Assembly: GCA_029012285.1 (NCBI GenBank)
Contig: JAQXLU010000020.1
Location: 1 to 35,343 of the forward strand
From: Clostridiales bacterium
GTDB taxonomy: Bacteria; Bacillota; Clostridia; Christensenellales; Aristaeellaceae
Direction of reading: 5' to 3'
DNA: 35,343 bases
Shown: piece after piece, positions 30,734-35,343 of the stretch
How the letters are laid out: every line of letters starts with the position of its first letter
Numbering within the stretch: the first letter of the stretch is position 1
Notes under the pieces: model-generated
Database searches by the model: none
What the model saw: only the letters and a program-made list of their open reading frames with translations
What the model was told of the DNA's origin: nothing
Position numbers and translations under genes: made by a program

Positions 30734-32065
30734 TCAGTTATCCTTTTTCTTTTCCCGCAGGATGAACCTGATGGGCGTACCCGTGAAATCGAAGGTCTTG
30801 CGGAAGTAGTTTTCAAGATAGCGCTCGTAGGCGAAATGCATGAGGGTCTCGTCATTGACGAAGAGGATGAACAGGGGCGGGCAAGTGCTCTGCTGGGTGA
30901 TGTAGTAAATCTTGAGCCGCCGGCCATTGGTGGCGGGGGGCTGAAGGTCTGCGGTGGCGTCGCTGAGAACATCGTTGAGCACGCCGGTGGGAATGCGCTT
31001 AGAGGCTTGCGCCCACACCTGATCCACCATGTCCATCACGGTATGCACGCGCTGGCCGGTCTTGGCGGAGAGGAACAACACGGGCGCGTAATCCATGAAT
31101 TTGAGATCCTCCAGTACCTGCTTCTTGAAGGCCTCCAGGGTGCCGGTTTCCTTTTCAATGGCGTCCCACTTATTGACCACCACGATCACCGCCTTGCCCT
31201 CCTCGCGGATGAGCCCGGCAATCTTGGTGTCCTGCTCGGTCACGCCGTCGTTTGCGTCGATGAGCAGCAGCGCCACGTCGCATCGGCGGATGGCGGCGAT
31301 GGAGCGCAGCACGCTGTAACGCTCCAGGGACTCGTCCTCAATCTGGCTTTTGCGGCGGATGCCAGCGGTGTCGATGATGTTGTACTGGGTGCCGTTGACC
31401 GTAAAGAGGGTGTCGATGGCGTCACGGGTGGTGCCGGCGATATTGGAAACCATCGTGCGCTCCTGGCCCAGGAGCTTGTTCACCAGGGAGGACTTGCCCA
31501 CGTTGGGGCGGCCGACGACGGCCAGCTGGAGCACATGGTCGGTTTCCTCCATCTCGTCCTTGGAGGGCGGCGGCAGCTGCGCGCAGATGGCCTCCAGCAG
31601 ATCGCCCAGGCCCATCATGTTGGCCGCGCTGATGGCGATGGGATCGCCGATGCCCAGCTCATAGAACTCGTAGATATTGTCCACCATGGAAATGTGATCA
31701 ACCTTGTTGATGACCAGGATCAGCGGCTTGTTGGTCTTGCGCAGCAAATTGGCGACCTCACGATCATCGTCGGTCAAGCCGTCGCGCCCGTCGGCGAAGA
31801 AGCAGATCACGTCCGCCGTGTCCATGGCGATTTCTGCCTGATGGCGCATCTGGGACAGCAGCACATCCTCGCTGCGGGGGTCGATACCGCCGGTGTCGAT
31901 CATGGTGAAGCGGCGGTTTTGCCATTCCACATCGGCATAGATGCGGTCGCGTGTTACGCCGGGGGTATCCTCGACGATGGAAATGCGTTTGCCAGTGATG
32001 CGATTAAAGAAGGTGGACTTGCCCACGTTGGGGCGGCCCACGATGGCAACCAGGGGTTTGGCCAT
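30734..32065 (-). CDS. der: Ribosome biogenesis GTPase Der (EngA)
   Basis: Tandem-domain GTPase needed for 50S assembly; 443 residues. Two G domains are complete: VAIVGRPNVGKSTFFNRITG with DTGGIDPRS and NKVDHI, then LAVVGRPNVGKSSLVNKLLG with DTAGIRRKS and NKWDAIE. A C-terminal KH-like domain follows (LKIYYITQQSTCPPLFILFV). ATG 32065 (MAKPLVAIVG) is preferred over an ATG 15 bases upstream because GGAGG lies eight bases before it and overlaps the earlier ATG. A small CAGGGG/CCCCTG hairpin without U-tract separates it from the preceding gene. Confidence 0.97.
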   Translation of the reverse strand: MAKPLVAIVGRPNVGKSTFFNRITGKRISIVEDTPGVTRDRIYADVEWQNRRFTMIDTGGIDPRSEDVLLSQMRHQAEIAMDTADVICFFADGRDGLTDDDREVANLLRKTNKPLILVINKVDHISMVDNIYEFYELGIGDPIAISAANMMGLGDLLEAICAQLPPPSKDEMEETDHVLQLAVVGRPNVGKSSLVNKLLGQERTMVSNIAGTTRDAIDTLFTVNGTQYNIIDTAGIRRKSQIEDESLERYSVLRSIAAIRRCDVALLLIDANDGVTEQDTKIAGLIREEGKAVIVVVNKWDAIEKETGTLEAFKKQVLEDLKFMDYAPVLFLSAKTGQRVHTVMDMVDQVWAQASKRIPTGVLNDVLSDATADLQPPATNGRRLKIYYITQQSTCPPLFILFVNDETLMHFAYERYLENYFRKTFDFTGTPIRFILREKKKDN

Positions 32066-32102
32066 GCTTGTATCCTCCATTCAAAGCGGCTTATCAGGGG
32101 AA

Positions 32103-33407
32103 TTACCCCTGACAGCCGGAGATCGCGCGCCAGAAGCCTTCACCGGTGCTCTCGGTGATGCGAAGCGGGGCGGGCAGCGCCTTGCGCACCGCTTCCACGG
32201 TCATGCCGTCCAGGAATAAATCCCCCTCGGCGCGGATCATGCTCCGCACGATGAGGATCTCGTCCGCCACTACGTCGCGGCATTGTTCCACCAGATCGCG
32301 GCCCGTGATAAGCCCCGCCACCGTCACCGTCTCTCCAAAGAAGCGGTTGACGATGGCGCGCACCTCGACAGTGGTTCCCTTGGGCGCATATTCGTCCGCC
32401 AGGCGCTGCAAAAAAGGCGCAACGGACGTGCCCGTGGCGATGCACAGACGGCGCGGCGGGGTTTCCGACACAGGCTCATCCTCAGCGGCGTAGCGCAGGT
32501 CCGTCTCGAACATCCGCAGCATGCCCACGCCGTTCTCAATCTGCGGGTAATCCTCGTATTCTTCGTCCTCGGGCAGGGGCAGCCCGGACAGACAGAAGAA
32601 CTCATCCGCTGGGAACACGAAGCGCGTCCCCATTTCCGTCAGGAATTTCGCCTGCAGGGGCTTCACGGATTCAATCAGCTCCCTGGCCATCTGCCGGTCA
32701 TAGGGCTTGATGTAGGGCAGCCCTTCGCGGTATTTTGTCAGTCCGATGGGCACCAGCGCGACGGACTGGGCTGCCGGGGCCAGCTGTGCCAATTCGCGGA
32801 TGGACTCAAACAGAATCTCTCCGTCATTCCAGCCGGGGCAAAGCACGATCTGGCAGTGAAAGCGGATGCCGTGCTCCCGGAGCAGGCGGAGCTTGTCCAT
32901 GATCAGCGCGGCCCGCGGATTGCGCAGCAGCTTCACGCGCATATCCGGATTGGTGCAATGCACGGAGATGAACAGCGGCGACACCTTCCGGCGGATGATG
33001 CGATCCAGCTCCATGTCATCGATGTTGGTCATGGTGATGTAGTTGCCCATCATCAGGGAGAGCCGCCAGTCGTCATCCTTGACGTAAAGGGTTTTGCGCA
33101 TGCCCGGCGGCATCTGGTCGATGAAGCAGAAGATGCAGTGATTCTGACAGGGGCGGGGCGAGGACACGATGCTCTGATCCAGTGTGATGCCCAGGGGTTC
33201 CCAGTCCTGCTTGCGGACATGGAGCGTCACCTGGCTGCCATCCTTTTTCATAACGGCCATCTCAAAGCGGCGATTTGCCGTCAGTGCCTGATAATCAATC
33301 TGGTCGATGATGGGTTCGCCCGCGATGGAAAGCAGTTGATCGCCCTCGGCCAGACCCAGGCGCTCTGCAATGGAGCCTGGCTGCACATGGGTGATTGCGG
33401 TGGGCAT
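32103..33407 (-). CDS. DUF512 protein: PDZ, radical SAM and DUF512 domains
   Basis: 434 residues. An N-terminal PDZ-like domain (ITHVQPGSIAERLGLAEGDQ, LSIAGEPIIDQIDYQ) is followed by a radical SAM core with CQNHCIFCFIDQMPPGMRK (C87, C91, C94) and LSLMMGNYITMTN. A C-terminal DUF512 domain has EFFCLSGLPLP, ATGTSVAPFL and GLITGRDLVEQC. The family is common next to der in Clostridia; its reaction is not known. ATG 33407 has GGAGG seven bases upstream and gives the normal PDZ N-terminus. First gene of the operon with der, plsY and, beyond a terminator, a GNAT gene. Confidence 0.94.
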   Translation of the reverse strand: MPTAITHVQPGSIAERLGLAEGDQLLSIAGEPIIDQIDYQALTANRRFEMAVMKKDGSQVTLHVRKQDWEPLGITLDQSIVSSPRPCQNHCIFCFIDQMPPGMRKTLYVKDDDWRLSLMMGNYITMTNIDDMELDRIIRRKVSPLFISVHCTNPDMRVKLLRNPRAALIMDKLRLLREHGIRFHCQIVLCPGWNDGEILFESIRELAQLAPAAQSVALVPIGLTKYREGLPYIKPYDRQMARELIESVKPLQAKFLTEMGTRFVFPADEFFCLSGLPLPEDEEYEDYPQIENGVGMLRMFETDLRYAAEDEPVSETPPRRLCIATGTSVAPFLQRLADEYAPKGTTVEVRAIVNRFFGETVTVAGLITGRDLVEQCRDVVADEILIVRSMIRAEGDLFLDGMTVEAVRKALPAPLRITESTGEGFWRAISGCQG

Positions 33408-33476
33408 GCTTCCGCCTCCTTCCTGCGCTTGATTGCACACAAACAGATGATGCGCATTTTCTCACGCATCCAGCTT

Positions 33477-33505
33477 ATTATGCGGTAGAAATGACCAAAA
33501 GTCAA
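33477..33505 (-). promoter_or_regulatory. sigma-A promoter of the DUF512-der-plsY operon
   Basis: Minus strand: -35 TTGACT (33505-33500), 17-bp spacer, -10 CATAAT (33482-33477). I found no equally good plus-strand promoter for the murA-like gene in 33408-33612; TTGACC at 33554-33559 lacks a matching -10. Confidence 0.6.
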
Positions 33506-33612
33506 GCATAAGTCCCTTGTCTGTTTGAGGAATCGTGCCCTCTGCCATCTTTGACCAGCATGCATGCGGCGCGTGTCCACTGCCAAACTATCTTCCAAAG
33601 GGGGATGAGCGC

Positions 33613-34875
33613 ATGGCCACATACCGCATCCGGCACTGCGAACAGCTTTCAGGGGAGGTGAGCATTCATGCGGCGAAGAATGCCGTGCTGCCGCTGATGT
33701 GCGCCTCATTGCTGACCCGCGAGCCCCTCACCCTCGAGAAGGTGCCTGCCCTGACCGACGTGCGCACCCTGACGGATATTCTTGCGGACTGCGGGGTTTC
33801 CATTCATCAGGAGCAGGATTCGCTGACGCTGTGGTCGGAGGAGCCCACCTCGCCCAGTGTGCCCGACCTGCTCAGCCGCATGCGCGCGTCCGTCCTGGTG
33901 ATGGGGCCGCTCCTGGCCCGCACGGGCTATGCGCGGGTGTCGTTGCCCGGCGGATGCGCCATCGGCCAGCGCCCCATTGATTTGCATCTCAAGGGCATGG
34001 AGGCCCTCGGCGCGCAGGTGCAGCTCACCCCCGGCTCGGTGACGCTGCAGGGGAAGCTACGGGGCGGCAATGTGTACCTGGATTTTCCCTCCGTGGGCGC
34101 GACGGAGAACATCCTGCTGGCGGCAGCCCTGACCGATGGCGTTACCCGCATTGACAACGCCGCCAAGGAGCCGGAAATCATCGACCTGTGCGATTGCCTG
34201 TCAAAAATGGGCGCGCGCATCTCTGGGGCGGGGACGGGCGCCATCATCATCCGTGGGCAAAAGCTGTTGCACGGATGCACCCATAGGCCGATTCCCGACC
34301 GGATTGAGGCCGGGACGATTCTCTGTGCTTCCGCCATGACGGAGGGCAGCGTGCTTTTGCGGGGTGTGCGCCCGGAGCATATGCGGGCATTGCTTTTCAA
34401 ACTGATGGAAACCGGCGTGAAGGTTCGCGAAACCCCCGCTGGCTTGCGATTGACCGGGCGCGGCAGCCAGCCGATTCAGGTGCGGACGCTGGCGTACCCC
34501 GGCTTTCCCACGGACATGCAAGCCCCCATGATGGCCCTGGCGCTGCGGCTTCGCGGCACGTCGATCTTCCTGGAAACCATCTTTGAGAACCGCTTCATGC
34601 ATGCCCGGGAGATGGTTCGCCTGGGGGCGGACATCCGCATCGAGGACAGAATCGCCCTGGTGAGCGGCGGCCGTATGCTCTCGGGCACCACGGTGAGCAG
34701 CACCGATCTGCGGGGCGGAGCGGCCCTGATGCTCGCCGGTCTGGCAGCGGAGGGCGAGACGGTGCTGCGCGACCCCCACGGGCACATCGCCCGGGGATAC
34801 GAAAGGCTCCCGGGGATGCTCTGCAGCCTGGGCGCGGACATCCGACAGGAGGAGACAGCGCCAGGCGCGGTTTGA
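33613..34875 (+). CDS. murA: UDP-N-acetylglucosamine 1-carboxyvinyltransferase (MurA)
   Basis: First committed enzyme of peptidoglycan synthesis, adding enolpyruvate from PEP to UDP-GlcNAc. 420 residues, standard. Catalytic residues align without gaps to the known enzyme: Lys22-Asn23 in AAKNAVLPLM, Arg91 in MRASVLVMGPLLAR, and Cys115 in LPGGCAIGQRP (the fosfomycin-target cysteine). YPGFPTDMQAPMMALA has the catalytic Asp, and LRGGAALMLAGLAAEG is the C-terminal signature. ATG 33613 follows AAAGGGGG by about eight bases. Clostridia often have two MurA copies; which one this is cannot be told. Its stop codon overlaps the next gene's -35 box. Confidence 0.94.
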   Translation: MATYRIRHCEQLSGEVSIHAAKNAVLPLMCASLLTREPLTLEKVPALTDVRTLTDILADCGVSIHQEQDSLTLWSEEPTSPSVPDLLSRMRASVLVMGPLLARTGYARVSLPGGCAIGQRPIDLHLKGMEALGAQVQLTPGSVTLQGKLRGGNVYLDFPSVGATENILLAAALTDGVTRIDNAAKEPEIIDLCDCLSKMGARISGAGTGAIIIRGQKLLHGCTHRPIPDRIEAGTILCASAMTEGSVLLRGVRPEHMRALLFKLMETGVKVRETPAGLRLTGRGSQPIQVRTLAYPGFPTDMQAPMMALALRLRGTSIFLETIFENRFMHAREMVRLGADIRIEDRIALVSGGRMLSGTTVSSTDLRGGAALMLAGLAAEGETVLRDPHGHIARGYERLPGMLCSLGADIRQEETAPGAV

Positions 34876-34900
34876 CAGGGGGATGGAAACGTGCTATGCT
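34872..34900 (+). promoter_or_regulatory. sigma-A promoter of the MATE gene
   Basis: -35 TTGACA (34872-34877), 17-bp spacer, -10 TATGCT (34895-34900). The -35 contains the TGA stop of the murA-like gene. Confidence 0.7.
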
Positions 34901-34930
34901 ATACGGAGTTACAGAAAGAAGGGGATCACA

Positions 34931-35343
34931 TTGGCACGCAAGGACGTGGATATGACCCAGGGAAGCATTCTCCGCCACTACCTCGAGTTTGCCGCGCCGC
35001 TGGCGCTCGGGCTGCTCTTCCAGCAGCTTTACAACACGGTGGATACCATCATCGTGGGCCGCTTCGTAGGGGAGGAATCCCTGGCGGCGGTGGGCTCCAC
35101 GGGCAGCATTATCAACATGTTGATCGGCATCTTCAACGGCCTTTCGATGGGCACCGGCGTGGTGCTCTCCCAGGCATACGGCGCACATGACGAAGGGCGT
35201 ATCCACCGGGTGGTGCAGACCACCATTGCCGCGACGCTGATCATGTGTGTGGTTGCTACGGCGATTGGCCTGTGCATCACCGTACCCGCCCTGCGCATGA
35301 TGAATACCGACCCCGATGTGTTTCCCGAGGCCCGGACGTATCT
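34931..35343 (+). CDS. MATE-family efflux transporter (5' part; cut by window edge)
   Basis: The first 137 codons of a multidrug and toxic compound extrusion-type permease. After a short cytoplasmic start (ARKDVDMTQGSILRHYLEFA) come PLALGLLFQQLYNTVDTIIV and GRFVGEESLAAVGSTGSIIN, the classic MATE N-terminal signature. Further helices are NMLIGIFNGLSMGTGVVLSQ and TTIAATLIMCVVATAIGLC. The start is TTG 34931, eight bases behind AAGGGGAT; an in-frame ATG at 34952 lacks a clear SD. A dedicated promoter precedes it. The substrate cannot be predicted. Confidence 0.9.
   Translation, partial: MARKDVDMTQGSILRHYLEFAAPLALGLLFQQLYNTVDTIIVGRFVGEESLAAVGSTGSIINMLIGIFNGLSMGTGVVLSQAYGAHDEGRIHRVVQTTIAATLIMCVVATAIGLCITVPALRMMNTDPDVFPEARTY

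Noticed and set aside
30641-32158. 505-codon plus-strand frame opposite der
   Set aside because: Der is intact on the other strand with two complete G domains; the plus frame has no SD or domain.

Overview
The window is about 35 kb of GC-rich, densely coding DNA. It looks like chromosome of an anaerobic, endospore-forming Bacillota of the class Clostridia, probably gut-associated. The evidence is a complete spoIIAA-spoIIAB-sigF operon, the Gram-positive Asp23/YloV/RecG block, a DUF512-der-plsY cluster, a T-box riboswitch, a secreted flavin reductase, and strong SD sequences with several TTG starts. The genus cannot be told from sequence alone. No rRNA, tRNA, CRISPR array, prophage or insertion sequence was seen.

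Layout. 1-3.6 kb: sbcD-sbcC (sbcC runs off the left edge), divergent from a TetR-type regulator; a perfect inverted repeat covers both -35 boxes. 4.4-6.9 kb: YgiQ-type radical SAM gene followed by a decayed P-loop nucleotide kinase. 6.9-8 kb: deoD and a thioredoxin-like [2Fe-2S] ferredoxin. 8-9.5 kb: spoIIA operon (minus strand). 9.5-12.85 kb: overlapping operon of response regulator, histidine kinase, small alarmone synthetase and a DMT-type permease. 12.9-16.8 kb: aminotransferase-tyrS-YigZ operon behind a tyrosine-type T-box, with a GNAT gene behind the terminator. 16.9-23.3 kb: asp23-like, YloV/FakA-like, recG and ppk1 on the plus strand. 23.3-27.4 kb: hemW, a DUF1622 membrane protein, and lepA with a SLOG-family gene. 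27.5-29.5 kb: secreted FAD/FMN reductase. 29.5-33.5 kb: DUF512 radical SAM-der-plsY-GNAT. 33.6-35.3 kb: a MurA paralogue and the start of a MATE transporter.

Most genes are core functions: DNA repair (SbcCD, RecG), translation and ribosome biogenesis (TyrS, LepA, Der), envelope and lipids (MurA, PlsY, YloV), nucleotide salvage (DeoD), stress physiology (alarmone synthetase, Ppk1) and sporulation control (SigF and its regulators). The parts that deserve a second look are regulatory or divergent: the tyrosine T-box placed ahead of an aminotransferase; the two-component/alarmone/permease operon; the sbcDC/TetR operator-like repeat; the flavin reductase without the canonical fumarate-reductase residues; the broken kinase; and an antisense arrangement over the SLOG gene.

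Many long reading frames antisense to these genes are by-products of high GC and were left out. Promoter and terminator calls are by eye. All were matched on hexamers, spacer length and position, and none has been tested.
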